DNA from: Purshia tridentata
Lineage: Eukaryota > Streptophyta > Magnoliopsida > Rosales > Rosaceae
DNA length: 46,873 bases
Direction: 5' to 3'
NCBI GenBank assembly: GCA_003254885.1
Contig: QANT01005548.1
Coordinates: 1-46,873, forward strand
Position 1 is the stretch's first letter. The number at the start of each line of letters is the position of its first letter. Below are positions 21,546-33,520 of the stretch, piece by piece. The notes beneath the pieces are model-generated. The model did not search any database. It was given only the letters and a program-made list of their open reading frames with translations, and was not told the DNA's origin. The position numbers were made by a program, and so were the translations under genes.

Positions 21546-22560
21546 ATGGCTTTGACGAACTTCATACTGACCGTGGCTGGTGTAAGCGCGGTGGTTCTTC
21601 TGCTGAGGAGTGATGTGAAACAATCAGCTTCCATCTTCAGGCGCAACGTCAAACATATCCGTACCTGGCTGGAAGAAGAATCCGCCTCTGCATCCAAGTA
21701 TCCTCTTCTTATATCTCTTTTTCTTTTTCATTAAAAAAAAAAATCCCTATGAAATTGTTGATATATTTAAATATTAGAATTCATTTTAATTCAATATGTT
21801 CTTTGAAAACGATTTAGCTTTACTTTACCATGCTATTTATATTCTTAAAATTATTAAGAGTTGTGATTATCTGCAGATTGCCACACCTGATATGCTTGAT
21901 AATCAGATTGGATGAAAATTTCTGTTGTTAGTTGCTACCATTAAGTATAATTGCCTTTTATTTTGGAATAATGGGGGGCCAGTAAGTTAGCAAGTGATGG
22001 GTTGTAATTGGTTTGCCTTGTGAGAGATGTTACTTTGATGAGGGTTTAATTTTTCGAGTTCTGGATATGTTTTATCATGCTGACTGGGCATCTTTAAGAT
22101 GATACCGATTTCATTGTCATTTTGTTTATTCTTGCTTTTCAGCATTACCCTAGCCTCGCTCTTTTGGTTGGAGTGTTGCTTGCTTTAGTTTTAAAAATTT
22201 GGAATCAGAAATGAACACGAGCAGCTTAGTGAAATTTTCAGTTACTCTATTAGTTGGTTCTGGTACTTGTGCCCATGATTAAATAGGCCAAGATTGTTTT
22301 GCTATCAAATGATTATGTAGAGTTCAAAAGACTCACTCAAACTTAGTTATGGATGTTTGTCTAAGGTTACCATTTCATGGGAATAATTCACTATTTTTGC
22401 TTTCATTTCTTTGTTTTGGGATCTTTTGTTTGGGTGTCTTGCATCTTAAGAGACATTCATATGACTCCATGGATTTTTTTTCAGGGCAGCTGAGAAGTCT
22501 ACCAAGGAACTGGAATCAAAAGTTCCGCAGAAGGATGTCCCCAAGGAGGGGAAGCACTAG
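21546..22560 (+). CDS. small single-pass membrane protein, probably mitochondrial, function unknown
   Basis: Exons 21546-21697 and 22485-22560 (intron 787 bp, GT-AG) give 75 residues. The N-terminus ALTNFILTVAGVSAVVLLL is one hydrophobic span. It is followed by a basic amphipathic stretch (RSDVKQSASIFRRNVKHIRT) and a charged Lys/Glu-rich tail with KELESKVPQKDVPKEGKH. I believe close homologues exist across land plants as uncharacterised mitochondrial-type proteins, sometimes labelled ATP synthase E-chain-like, but I cannot confirm this. The site II-rich promoter fits a mitochondrial role. The splice joins Lys at the junction (AA|G) and keeps frame, so the model is good even though the function is open. 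Confidence 0.85.
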
Positions 22561-23437
22561 TGTCGATATGGACGCACCTTGGTGGTTCGCTGTAGTTGAC
22601 TGTTCATTTCATTTCTCAATTTTTGATATTTGGTGGTGTTTCTTCTGGGATAAGTCTTGATCTTTGTCTGGATTTTGTGTTCATAAATGTCTCGTCTAGT
22701 TTTTCCTAGTCGATTTTTGGTCTTTAGATATAGATATGTAACTAGAAACCACTGAGAAAGCTATGCTTTGTTTATCCAAGGTACCCTTTTAATATTAGCG
22801 TAAGAGAAACAAAGTTGCACAATTGTGAATTTTCCCGATGAAGCTATTCTGGTAATGCCCTAATTCAGCGCAGAAGAAAGCTCCATTGTAAAGTTTGCGT
22901 GGTTCCATTCTAAACTTTTTCCTAAATCCCAGCACTGAATGTAGTTAGATGATTGCTATTGACCACAAGCATCAATTATTTTGCAAAAATTGTCTCTGAG
23001 TTTGGATCTTATCTCTGGTTTTCCCATTTAATCTTTTTTCTTTTTAAAGGGGGTGTTCTTAAAAGCCTGATCTTTGCTTCAAGTCACAAACTTGTTAGAG
23101 TTGTACTTGTATGAACTACTCGCTCGTGTTTCTTGATTGCCTAGCCGAGAAAGAAAGAGGTCAAATTTGCCTGGATGAGTTCAGCTCAATGTACCTTATT
23201 AACTTCCCTTTTTGTTACATTAGACGAAATCAGACTTTGGATTTAATCTAATCCTAACTTTTATCCCTACCTACTATCATCACTTGTGCTAACCCTAAAG
23301 ACTTGTTTTGTCATATTAAGTTAGTAGCGTTAGTGATTGAAACGACGGCTATAAGGCGATGGATGAGGATTAGTTTCAATAACGCTTTGAGTTGTATTGG
23401 TCCAAGTGTAGCCGTGGGGGGTTGGGTTTGGTATACT

Positions 23438-23508
23438 AAGCCTCTTTTTTGGGTCAAGCGTTAGCTTTAAGCCTCTTTTTTTGGGTCAAACGTTAGCTTT
23501 AAGCCTTT
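23438..23508. repeat. 31/32-bp tandem repeat, two copies plus a fragment
   Basis: AAGCCTC + T-run + GGGTCAAGCGTTAGCTTT at 23438-23468 is repeated at 23469-23500 with one change and one extra T; a third copy stops after AAGCCTTT. Confidence 0.85.
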
Positions 23509-23778
23509 AATCTAGCAAGTAATAATCGAACACGCCAAACCATGTGAAGCTCTTTCTTTTGGGACCCTTAATTAATGGTAAGCACATAATATGTGAGCCA
23601 AGCTAACTAGCTAGAGTTGCTAAGCCGTGAGAAATTAATCCTCTATTTCACCATATATTTTTAGTACAATGCCATGCATAGATTGGCCATTAGGTGAACT
23701 ACCCTACAGTGCAAGCCCGTTCAGCTCAACCTACACCCAACCACCATTAGACCCTTAAATGCTCCTCTTAGCCTCTCT

Positions 23779-23788
23779 GCATATATTA
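23779..23788 (+). promoter_or_regulatory. TATA box of the DUF538 gene
   Basis: GCATATATTA lies about 75 bp upstream of the start codon at 23859. This is a normal spacing for a short plant leader starting near 23810. Confidence 0.45.
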
Positions 23789-23858
23789 ACTCAACCCAGC
23801 TAACAAAACACAAGAAGCCCTCCATCATCAAGCTTTGCTTATACCACCTCACCCTGAA

Positions 23859-24326
23859 ATGGCTAGTAGCAAACCCCTGGAAGACAACAAGCGTGCAGGT
23901 GCTGAGATTATTCATGGCGCTGAAGAGTGCTACCGCCACTCCGTAGAGCTCTTGGAGGAGGTGGGGTTTCCCAAAGGTGTTCTTCCCCTACAAGACCTTG
24001 TGGAGTGTGGAAGAGTTAGAGAAACTGGGTTTGTGTGGATGAAGCAAAAGGCACCCTACGAACACTTCTTTACTGGATCGAATACACGTGTCAGCTATGC
24101 CATTGAGGTGACTGGGTATGTTGAGAAGTTTAGGATGAAGAAGATGACTGGGATTAAGAGCAAGCAGGTGTTTCTTTGGGTGCCCATATCAGAAATGTGC
24201 ATTGAAGACCCAGCAAGCCAGAAGATACTCTTCAAGACTCCAATGGGAATTGGGAAGTCTTTCCCAATCACAGCTTTCATGACGGAGGAAGAGAAGCGCA
24301 AGTATTTGGAAAAGCTTAATGAATAA
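23859..24326 (+). CDS. DUF538 family protein (SVB-like)
   Basis: Single exon of 155 residues starting at MASSKPLEDNKRAGAEII. DUF538 proteins are a plant family; Arabidopsis SVB (smaller with variable branches) affects trichome size, and relatives are linked to stress and lipid-like ligand binding, but the biochemical role is not settled. Visible family features: AEECYRHSVELLEEVGFPKG, GVLPLQDLVECGRV, ETGFVWMKQK, ISYAIEV-type strand (here VSYAIEVTGYVEKFRM), KQVFLWVPISEMCI and GIGKSFPITAFM. There is no signal peptide in this copy, which separates it from the secreted DUF538 subgroup. Complete, no lesion. Confidence 0.93.
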   Translation: MASSKPLEDNKRAGAEIIHGAEECYRHSVELLEEVGFPKGVLPLQDLVECGRVRETGFVWMKQKAPYEHFFTGSNTRVSYAIEVTGYVEKFRMKKMTGIKSKQVFLWVPISEMCIEDPASQKILFKTPMGIGKSFPITAFMTEEEKRKYLEKLNE

Positions 24327-25823
24327 GCTTCTTCAGCTTAATCTGTTCTTTAATTTCTTGTTCGCATATAATATATTAACATTTTATTGAATAACGTATT
24401 TACTTTCTTATGTTGTCGATCGTTAATGTTAATTGTTTGAGAAAGTTACTCTTGGATTTAATTTGTTATTGCTTCAAAGTTGATGTCTTCCTTGAGTAGA
24501 AGCCTAGCTTGTATCAGAAGTTATGGTGGATTTCATATAACATTAAATTTCCCTAATTAAGTTCACTTTCTTTAATAATGCATATGGCAATACGCGGCAT
24601 CACACCATTGGTGCAAATGGTGAATATACTAAAAATAAAAAAGTTGAATAATAAAGGTACAAATGTTAGATAGTAAAGGTACGAATAGTGATTCAGTGAT
24701 TACGAAAGCTATGAATGTTGCTATATGAATTCTCCTTATACCTTCTCATTAAACATGCTCTAATCTAAACTTTTAATTTTTATAATTTTTTATAACACAC
24801 CCCCACGTTCCTAATATATCCTCATCTACCCACAAAAACAGAAAAAACAAAAACAAAGCTAAGAGCAACCCGACCCTAGGTGCCAAAGCTATGAATGTAT
24901 GCATCATTCATATTTAATTTTTTAAATGTCCTTCGACAATTTTATGGTGCTCTACGAGGATGATAATGTGTTAGCATTATTTTCTATATGAGGAATTCAA
25001 GGTGTAGTTATTTTTGCCTATTTTAGTAAGAGTGTTTTTATTTGCACATTTTATTTTAACTTAACATTTTTTTCTCACCTTAAACCCATTTTTCTTTTTT
25101 CTTTTTCTAATTTCTCAAAATACACCCTCAAAATATTCAAAATACCCACGTTTACACACACCTAAAAAAAAAACCCTTAGCCAATCCACCCCCACCCCCG
25201 ACACCTACCCCATCTCCAACGCCGACTCCAGTTGCTGTCATTGGTCGACCTCCTTTACTCTTCTTCCCTTTCCCTCTCTCTCTCTCCCCCTTTTTCTCTC
25301 TTTCCTTATATCTCCTCTCTCCCCTCTTTGTTTCACCCTTTATCTATTTCTGTCTCTATTCTCTCTCTCCGATTAGAAGTTAGCGAGCTTTTCGGCTTCT
25401 AGATTGGTGACTTCACCAGGGACATCGGTGGAACCGGGTGAGGGCGGGGAAGGATTAGGTTAGGTTGGGTTGGGTTGGGGGGGCGGGTGTGGGCCGAGCT
25501 AGGGCTGGGTGGCGCGGGGCTGGGGAAAGTCTACCCACCCTTCTTTCTCTGTAAGGAAAAAAGGGAGAAAAAGAAGGAGAGGAAAAAAAAGAAAAGAAGG
25601 AAAGAGATAGAAAGGAAAAGAGAGAGAAAAGAAGGCTGACGACCTCGCCAGCAATAGAGGTGGTGCCGACAAAGGTAGTGATGGGTTTGAGCTTGAAGTG
25701 ATGATGGGTGTTTTTGTTATTTTGAAATTTAATGAGGATATTATGGTAATTTGGATTAAGGATTAGAATTAGAATTTAATAAATAAAAGAGAGGAATGTG
25801 TATTAAAAAAGGAATAAATGTTT
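24327..25823. other. intergenic spacer
   Basis: AT-rich at first. Then at 25150-25650 comes a compositionally odd stretch: C-rich CCCACCCCCGACACC, pyrimidine tracts, then G-rich GGTTGGGTTGGGTTGGGG and long purine runs. No open frame with a recognisable domain. This could be the remains of a retroelement leader, but I see no ends. Confidence 0.35.
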
Positions 25824-26252
25824 GAACAATATTTTGGGTCATCCCTAGTGAGTACCTAAAGGTCACTTCATCTCTCTAAATTTCAATTTCGACAATACTG
25901 ACACATGATCGGAACCATGCACATTTTAAGTTATCTATTGTAGATCAACTATGTAAAAAATCAACTCAATCGAAAATTGTTTGGTTATATAATTGTTGTC
26001 AATTAAATAGAAAAAATAAATAGTTTTTGACTAAAGAATAATTTTTTGACCAAACTATTGATTTTTTCTATTTAGTTGACAATATTTATATAACTAAACG
26101 ATTTTTGATTGAGTTGATTTTTGTATAGAAGATTTATAATAAGTAATCTAAAATGTGAATAATTTCGATCATGCGCCAACGTTGCTGAAATTATAATTTT
26201 AGGGAGTGATCTAACCTTCAGATACCACTAAAGAATGACCCAAATATTGTTC
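25824..26252. mobile_element. foldback element with ~200-bp inverted arms, MULE-like
   Basis: The left end GAACAATATTTTGGGTCATC is mirrored by the right end GACCCAAATATTGTTC. Complementarity continues inward through the whole element, e.g. CAATCGAAAATTGTTTGGTT against AACTAAACGATTTTTGATTG, with scattered mismatches, so the element can fold into one long hairpin. The flanks TAAATGTTT (25815-25823) and TAAATTTTT (26253-26261) look like a 9-bp target-site duplication with one change, the size typical of Mutator-like elements. No transposase is encoded. It ends 88 bp before the start codon of the hydrolase gene. Confidence 0.75.
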
Positions 26253-26340
26253 TAAATTTTTCCAGATTTTGATAAAAAAAAGAAATGAAATATTAATTCC
26301 CACTGCTATTGCTACCCACTCCAGTCGACTCCACCAACTA

Positions 26341-29156
26341 ATGGCCAAAGCCTCCTTGGGCTACTCATCACCTCTCACCTACTTCCGCCACGTGGCTCAT
26401 CTCCACAGAACCTCTAGTCTCGCCGCCTTATCCACAGTCCCCGTCAGCTCAACCGCCGACCCAATGGCCCATCATCCGTCTCTCGAAGTCCTCGGAGGCG
26501 CTTCCGAGCTGTTCCAACCCGCCCTCAAGTCCCTGACCCGATCCTACAACCCGTTTCCCGTAATCGGGTGGAGCCGCCACGTGGAGACCATCTTTGCCGC
26601 GTTCTTCAGGTCCACTCCCGAAGTTAAGCTCCGCCGCGAGTGCCTTCGTACAAAAGACGACGGCGCCGTTTCGCTCGACTGGGTCTCCGGCGATGACCGC
26701 CACTTGTCCCCCGACTCTCCCCTCGTCATTCTCCTGGTTCTTACATTCTATTCTTACTTTATTTTCTGTTGAAAAATGAAAAAGAAAACTTTTGAGCTAA
26801 AAATTAAAATTTTCTTTTGGGTAATGGATGGTGTTCGTTTTGCAGCCAGGTTTAACAGGAGGGAGTCAGGATTCGTATGTGAGGCACATGCTGGTTAGAG
26901 CCAGAAGTAAAGGGTGGCGGGTTGTGGTGTTCAATAGCCGTGGTTGTGGCGCTAGCCCTGTAACCACTCCTCAGGTACATTCTCTTGGTTGTGTTTTAAA
27001 TGTAATCCAAGTTAACATTTTTTTTCAAGCCAGGTCTAAAATTTGTCAACATTGATACTTGTTATGAACTTATGACCTTATGGGGTTGTTTTCAACTTTT
27101 TTAATAGGAGTTTCATGTTAAAGATTTCAACTTTTTGATGTGCTTTTAGCCAACTTTGTGATACGCTCTCTTATGTCGCTAATATGCAGTTCTATTCGGC
27201 TTCATTTTTAGGAGATATGCGTGAAGTAGTGACCCATGTTGGCACTCGTTACCCGAAAGCTAATTTATATGCTGTTGGTTGGTCTCTTGGTGCTAACATT
27301 CTCGTTCGGTATTTGGGTCAGGTAGGATACTCATGTAACTGTACTCATTTCCTCTCCCATGCTGTCCATGTACCTTGTGAATTTGTGATTGACCAATTTC
27401 TCATAATATTGTTCTCATTATTCTCTATGTTTGCTGGATCAATGACTTTTACTTGAATAGTTTAGCTTATGTTGCTCTTGCTTATTCATCTTGTATGTGT
27501 GCAGTAGGGAATGCACTGCTAATCTTAATGGTAGCTTTAACAAGGCAATGAGTTTTGCATTCTATCCTGTTGCAACATGCTGTTGTTTTCTGCTCAACTG
27601 AATTTATCGATGACTTTAGGCCTAACAAAGGATGTGGGTTTGAGCCAGTAAAATAGGAACTCAAATATTTTGTCTAGCAGTAGCAGACAGTTTTGACTTG
27701 GTATATAGATATAGCGTTTATGTCAGTCTTATTTGTGCATGCAGTAGTCTTTATATGATCTATAATTTTTTATTGAGCTACATTCCCTATTTAGGAGAAT
27801 GAATACGTCATTACGTCCTATTTTAACTAGTAGCAATATAAATTTTACAAGGACCAACACTTTGCACTGGAATTTTCTTTGCCTTTTCTCCTCCACTTCA
27901 ATTTCATTATATTACTAAGATGTGGTACTTGCAGGAATCTCATGCGTGCTGTCTTTCTGGTGCTGTGTCGTTGTGTAATCCTTTCAATTTAGTCATTGCA
28001 GATGAGGACTTCCGTAAGGGCTTTAACATTGTTTATGACAAAGCTCTTGCAGGTGCTCTCTGCAAAATTTTCAAGAAGTAATCCCATGAATTATTTATGT
28101 TATGCGCCCAACAGTTATTTCAGCTTGAAGTTGATAACCCAATTTGTTGACACTACATTGTAGGCATGCTCTACTCTTTGAAGACATGGGTGGTGATTTT
28201 AATATTCCATTGGCTGCCAATGCCAAGTCTGTCAGGGAGTTTGATGACGGACTCACTCGCGGTATATATTTCATGTGCATGAAACCTTTTTGTTTTTGGA
28301 TGGGATAACACGGAAATCATCTTATGAGAGCACCTTTGATGAAAACTTGCAGTTTCATTTGGTTTCAAGTCAGTAGATGATTACTACTCTAATTCCTGTA
28401 GTTCAGATTCCATAAAAGATGTTCACACACCGTTGCTTTGCATTCAGGTGATATTTCTCTACAATTGCTTGAGTGACCGAACTGAAATTATGTTTTAGTG
28501 AATCTCAAAATGTGCTTGGACTTTCAGGCAGAAAATGATCCAATTGCTCCAAACAGGGGAATTCCTCGTGAAGATATCAAGGTTTGTGGAGTCTGTGAGC
28601 CAGATACCACGCCATTGAGGCTAATTTATACCAAACCTCAAGCTTTAATTTGTTTGCTATTTCTCCAATAGTTGATATTTATCATTTTCAATTTAATTGA
28701 ACATGAGTAAATACTATTAACACAAAGATATATCCCGAAACTAATGTGACATGGCATTATATTAAGTAAATGAAGTTCACATGAAAAAAACTAAGCAGGA
28801 CCAAATATAAACAAACAAAACACTACCGTGTCAGCTAGTCACCAAATTTGGGATTATCTCTGTGCCTATAAGCATTTAATTCCGAACAAATTTGGGTTTG
28901 GCATTTTACAATAAATCCCTTTCTGTTGTCTCAGGTCAATCCAAACTGTATGTTGATAGTGACACCCCAAGGTGGCCATCTAGGGTGGGTTGCAGGTGGT
29001 GAAGCTCCGTTTGGAGCTCCATGGACCGATATAGTTGTCATGGAGTTCCTTGACCATCTAGAGAAAGGAAAATCTGAAGCCCTTTCATGTTCTAATAATT
29101 TGGAAAATGTGCAGCGATGTTCTGAGACAGAGGGCTTGCACCACTTGGAAGTATAA
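26341..29156 (+). CDS. EMB8-like alpha/beta hydrolase
   Basis: Serine hydrolase of the embryogenesis-associated EMB8/ABHD1-3-like group; relatives act on lipids or esters, and the substrate here is unknown. Exons 26341-26736, 26846-26974, 27190-27321, 27935-28077, 28164-28261, 28353-28447, 28528-28581, 28935-29156 give 422 residues with GT-AG introns. The first 40 residues are rich in Ser/Arg/His and lack acidic residues, so they may be an organelle transit peptide; a second Met sits at residue 42. Conserved features: FPVIGWSRHVETIFAAFFRS, PGLTGGSQDSYVRHM (oxyanion region), RVVVFNSRGCGASPVT, nucleophile elbow GWSLGAN (Ser207), AENDPIAP (Asp335) and GGHLGWV (His364). The catalytic triad is complete. 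An in-frame extra last exon is possible (29989-30084). The promoter is occupied by a foldback element. Confidence 0.92.
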
Positions 29157-30740
29157 TTGGCAAATATTTCTGATTGTAGTCTTAATAATGTGATGGTATA
29201 TGATCAAACTTATATTCAAGTAAGCTAAAATCTTATAATTCTTTGTATTTTTAAAGCTGTAAGTTGCAGGTTATCAGGCAATTTACTTTTGATGTATTTG
29301 AAATTCTGATTTATTATTTCACAGTTGAAATCTTATTAATGGCAAGGTGCTTGCGACTATGTTCTTTTAACAGAATCTTTCACCTATAAAGATCTTCAAT
29401 TCTTTTCTTGTCAATGCAGTGCTGGGTCGCTGACTCATGAGTCTATGTTATATATATTAAGAAAGAGAATGGATTGTGTATACCATGTCATGTCCATGAC
29501 ACAATGGTTTTTAACAGACTATAATCCAAAGTTCCAAACCCATGCCTTTGATTACCTTTTTAACTCCGGTTTACTTTTTACTATATATAATTCTTGATTG
29601 TCCACAGAGTTGGGAATCTCCTTTTATGATTTGGCCCTACATGCCAAGAATCATTTGCTGCTTTTTTTCTGTGGCCTTGCTATTCGAATTGGTGACATGT
29701 TTTATTTATTTATTGGTGCTCGATCTTTCCATGAACTTGGTTGTGACCTGTGAGTGAGCCTTTGCGTCATTGCTTGTGCTTTTCTGATATATTTAATGGT
29801 TTTGGTATTAACATTATCCAAATCCAAAAGGATAATCTCGTTTCCTACCAAGTTCCAGCCAAGAAGTTGAGCCCATATTTGCAGATGAGTGCTATAATTC
29901 AAATGCGATGGTGCTTCCTATTCACACATTATTCTATTTTTTTTATTTGACCAATCAAAGCTAATAATAATAATCATCCCTTTGAAAGGTTGAATTACAA
30001 AATACAGAGTCTGGGAAGTGGGTTACTCGGGTTGACCAGGATGATGCTTTGGATCAATTGAGGACAACATACATGTTGGAATGAATTTGGCCGGTTTTTT
30101 GGAACTTTACCAACAAAGAAGGATTCACACACACCCAAAATTAAGGGATATTTGACTTTTTATATTAATTTTGAGGTTAAACAAACTTTTGCACGAGTCC
30201 TCCTATATGTATTAATCTCAAATGACTTGTTCCATTTTAGTATCATCTCTTTAATAGAGTTATTTCCAAAAAAAATAAAAAAGTGATTACATGCGTTGTG
30301 GACCAGGATTGCCCATGAAAAATAATTTATTGTTTAGGTACAGAATCTAATCCATGGTTCACCGAGAAAATAAGTTAGAAAAAGAATTGGGCCAGAGACT
30401 CAGAGTGCATACGTGTTGATGAAAGCTATTTTCATATGCTTTTGGACCCATTCTATTATTAAAGAACGTTTGTTCTGGGTATAATCTGGTGCTGATCAAT
30501 GGGCACGTGGAGGGTCCATCTTGTCCAGATTATGGTTGAGGACAATTCAGCGGGACCCACCGGGCCATGTGTTGTATTTCGGTTCCGATGTCATCCAAAG
30601 CAAAGGTTCAGCAACATCCTACGTCTTTAATCTTTGTTATAAACTCTTAATTGCCATGTTTCGGATAAGATGCAACGATAATCATTTGGATTAAGAAATA
30701 GAGATCATGAGGTGCAAGTCTCATCCCAATCTTATCAGAT
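29157..30740. other. hydrolase 3' region and spacer
   Basis: Apart from the possible extra exon at 29989-30084, no coding sequence is supported. The AT-rich sequence is likely 3' untranslated region or last intron, then spacer. Confidence 0.4.
29989..30084 (+). CDS. possible alternative last exon of the hydrolase gene
   Basis: Just after an AG (29987-29988) lies an open stretch of 31 codons plus stop, with coding-like composition: VELQNTESGKWVTRVDQDDA and so on, ending TYMLE. The previous exon contains a usable donor, GAA|GTATAATT, at 29151, six bases before its stop. Joining 29150 to 29989 keeps frame (phase 0 on both sides) and would replace the terminal Val by 31 residues, for a 452-residue protein. 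The acceptor has only a weak pyrimidine tract. It could instead be an old gene fragment. Confidence 0.4.
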   Translation, partial: VELQNTESGKWVTRVDQDDALDQLRTTYMLE

Positions 30741-33478
30741 TTGTTTCTATTGGAACATGCTTTGCATGCTCTATCACTTAGCAAATTGAGACTTGTTTTT
30801 TTGGTTTTAACTCTAATCATTTTGAGTTTCCCTTTTTCAGTTCAAGTTTCCAATTTAATTCTGTCCAAAATTAAAGAGTTAAAACCTAAAATATTAGGTA
30901 GAGAATTTGTACATTCATTGTATATGAGTGCCTCCTATTAAATATTCATAGCTTGACTATTTTTCCATATTGTTTGCAAATGCATGAATCATCAATTTTT
31001 GTAGTTGTTTGTTTGTGCTGATCAGAATTTGTTTAAATTTCCAATTTTATAGCTTTCGATATATGGTTGCAATATGGATCGTTGATCCATTGTACACACA
31101 TGCATAGAGAATATGCCAAGTTCAATTCCTGTCATTTTGTCAATCATCATTTTCACGAGGAGGGTTCTGGATAATCACCCACACCCATCAGAGAAAAACT
31201 TGTATGTCTCTGTTATAGGGACGTGGCATAAAAGAAAAAAAGAGAGAGAGACAGATCGTGTAGATGCCACGTCCCTTATAACAGGAACAAAGCAACCTCT
31301 TCTCCCCGCATCAACAACATATGCATATTACCCAAAGTAGCTAGTGCGTGCTTGCGTGGCTATGCCACTTATTATTATTATTATTTTTTTGGCCAAGGCT
31401 ATGCTACTTATTTAATTTGCTACCCAACTGATAAGTGTGAAGTTTTCTATAATAACTTTTGGATTTTTCACGATATATTTTGTTTTGAGTATGACGACAT
31501 GTACTAGATGCAATAAACCTTATAAAGATCATTTGGTATGGTATATACAAAACAAAGGTGAGATATACGAGATTCCGAGTTAATATGAGAACGAAATAAA
31601 AAAATGAAATTTTGAGCCCCTCAACATTTGGAGGCTTCCATACTGGTTGCCAACCATGGTCGACTGAAAAATATTAAGATTTCATGTGTTACATAAAATA
31701 GTATTGAATAGAATAAATAGTTAAATTTATGTGTATTTATAGAAGAACATAAATGATATGTTCTAACTTAAAGGAAGATGATGTGAAGAAAATGAATTAT
31801 TTAATCCTCTTATTTTTAAGGGAGTTAGAATAAATAAGTTTTTATTATGATTATTAGTCTATCTTAATATATGTCATTATTTTAAGTTAAAATTTTTTTT
31901 TAATACACATAAATTTAGTTATTTATTTTATATTCCATACTAGATCTAAACAAAGACAAAGATTGTGATTTCTGCGTGGGTTCTACCTTATCCGATCGGG
32001 GAGACTATGCTATTTGATATTGCTAATGCTTGGAAGAAAATGATGGTCCGTACAAGTAGACCATAAAAGTCTTTAAATGCATATGGAAATATCAAGTATA
32101 AATTTGAACTTTATGTCATGCTCATGCTCACAAGAAGAGGAAGACAAGTCGTCTTTGAAAACATAATTTACCAAAAAAAAGAAAAAAGAAAAGAAGAGAG
32201 AATTGAGACTCTAGATTCCAATACCAATTGAAAGAGAGGGATCGAATTAGTGAGAATCCAAATTACGAGGCATGTGCTTTCAGCTATCGATGACGGGTCC
32301 CCAGGCCAACTTTTCTATCTTCCCATTTTTGGTACCACGTGACCAATATATTAGTTCCTGCATATTTGGACGTATGTACCAAATTCTAAGGATCAACTTA
32401 ATTGGAAAATTTCAGAAAAGCTTGTCAATTTGGAATTGCAATATATATTGCTCTTCAAATTGCTGAGTATTAATATTATCACCAATTAATCTGTCTTTGA
32501 AATTTTGGACATGATTTCTGACTTTTATCACTAAATTCCATATACGTATAGAAGATGATTTTAACCCATGATTCATGACTTTAACATATATAGCCAACTG
32601 AAAAAATAAATTAAACCCATGATTCTAGTAATTAACTTTCTTTAGTCATTTTAAAATGTGTAAGTAGCTAGCTAGTTTGATCTACAATTGTTAAGTGCAC
32701 CTATAGGCTGTAGCTACTACTGTTTTGTATATATATATATATTAGTCTTTTCAGATAAGATTGTTTTCTAATCTGCCCTACACCTGCACTATGGTATATG
32801 ATAAAGACTGAAGCCTAGAATAAAAGATGCACTTGTAAATTGTAATCAATATCATCCCACACACACCCACAATATACATTCACAATTTTACTCATCTCTA
32901 AACTAGTGGGAATAGGGCGTTTGGCATCAAAACATTGTGATAGTTTCTTGAAATTGTACACCTCTACAACAATTTAACTCATCAACCAAGTAATATTATT
33001 CTGCTTATGCACTATTCTACATAAATCAGCACTCAGACATATGAAAATTGGCACCTTCTTTATTGGTAATTAAATTCTCTGTAGTAAATTATTAGACAGT
33101 CACTAAATCTCAATGAACAGTTTATTTTAAAAATAAGTCACCAACAATATAATTACCCTAAAAATAATGAATATATGTTTCAACATTAACTAGAATTCTG
33201 ATAATATTATATTAGATATCTGCACTAAAAATAATTAAAACTGAGAGCAATGTGCACTACTAACAGTTGTAAATATTATCTGAAAAATATTGATGTCCAA
33301 TTAACGATTCAATGTATTGGTTCACGGGGCTGCAGGAAAGGTACGTGGCTGCTTTTTAACATTTGTGGGGAATAAGCCACTACTTTTTGTGGATCGAGAA
33401 GGAAGTATCAGTTTCACTTAACTTTAATTAATTGGAGGTTCAGAGTTCAGATAGAGTTGCTGGCAATGGCATTCAGTT
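30741..33478. other. AT-rich intergenic spacer
   Basis: No gene supported. It contains the hairpin at 31191-31304, an (ATT)n run near 31368-31385, a (TA)n run near 32730, and otherwise unremarkable AT-rich sequence. Confidence 0.4.
31191..31304. other. near-perfect short hairpin with ACGTGGC in the stem
   Basis: The arm 31210-31229 (CTGTTATAGGGACGTGGCAT) pairs with 31264-31284 (ATGCCACGTCCCTTATAACAG): 20 bp with one bulged base and a 34-nt purine-rich loop. Weaker pairing continues outward to GAGAA/TTCTC. This could be a miRNA-like precursor or a tiny foldback transposon. Each arm carries an ABRE-like ACGTGGC. Confidence 0.5.
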
Positions 33479-33520
33479 TTTTTTTTTTTTTTTTTTTTTT
33501 NTTTTTTTTTTTTTTTTTTT
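33479..33520. repeat. poly-T run with an undetermined base
   Basis: About 40 T with one N at position 33501. The N probably marks an assembly or sequencing uncertainty, so the true length of the run is not known. Confidence 0.9.

Larger units (their letters stand above)
22561..23858. other. spacer between the 75-aa protein gene and the DUF538 gene
   Basis: This contains the 3' untranslated region of the first gene (open at least to about 22800), unremarkable AT-rich sequence, a 31-bp tandem repeat at 23438-23508, and the DUF538 promoter. No further gene seen. Confidence 0.4.

Noticed and set aside
22349..22660. 103-codon plus-strand frame over exon 2 of the 75-aa protein gene
   Set aside because: A different frame that reads through the splice acceptor; the spliced frame gives the coherent protein end.
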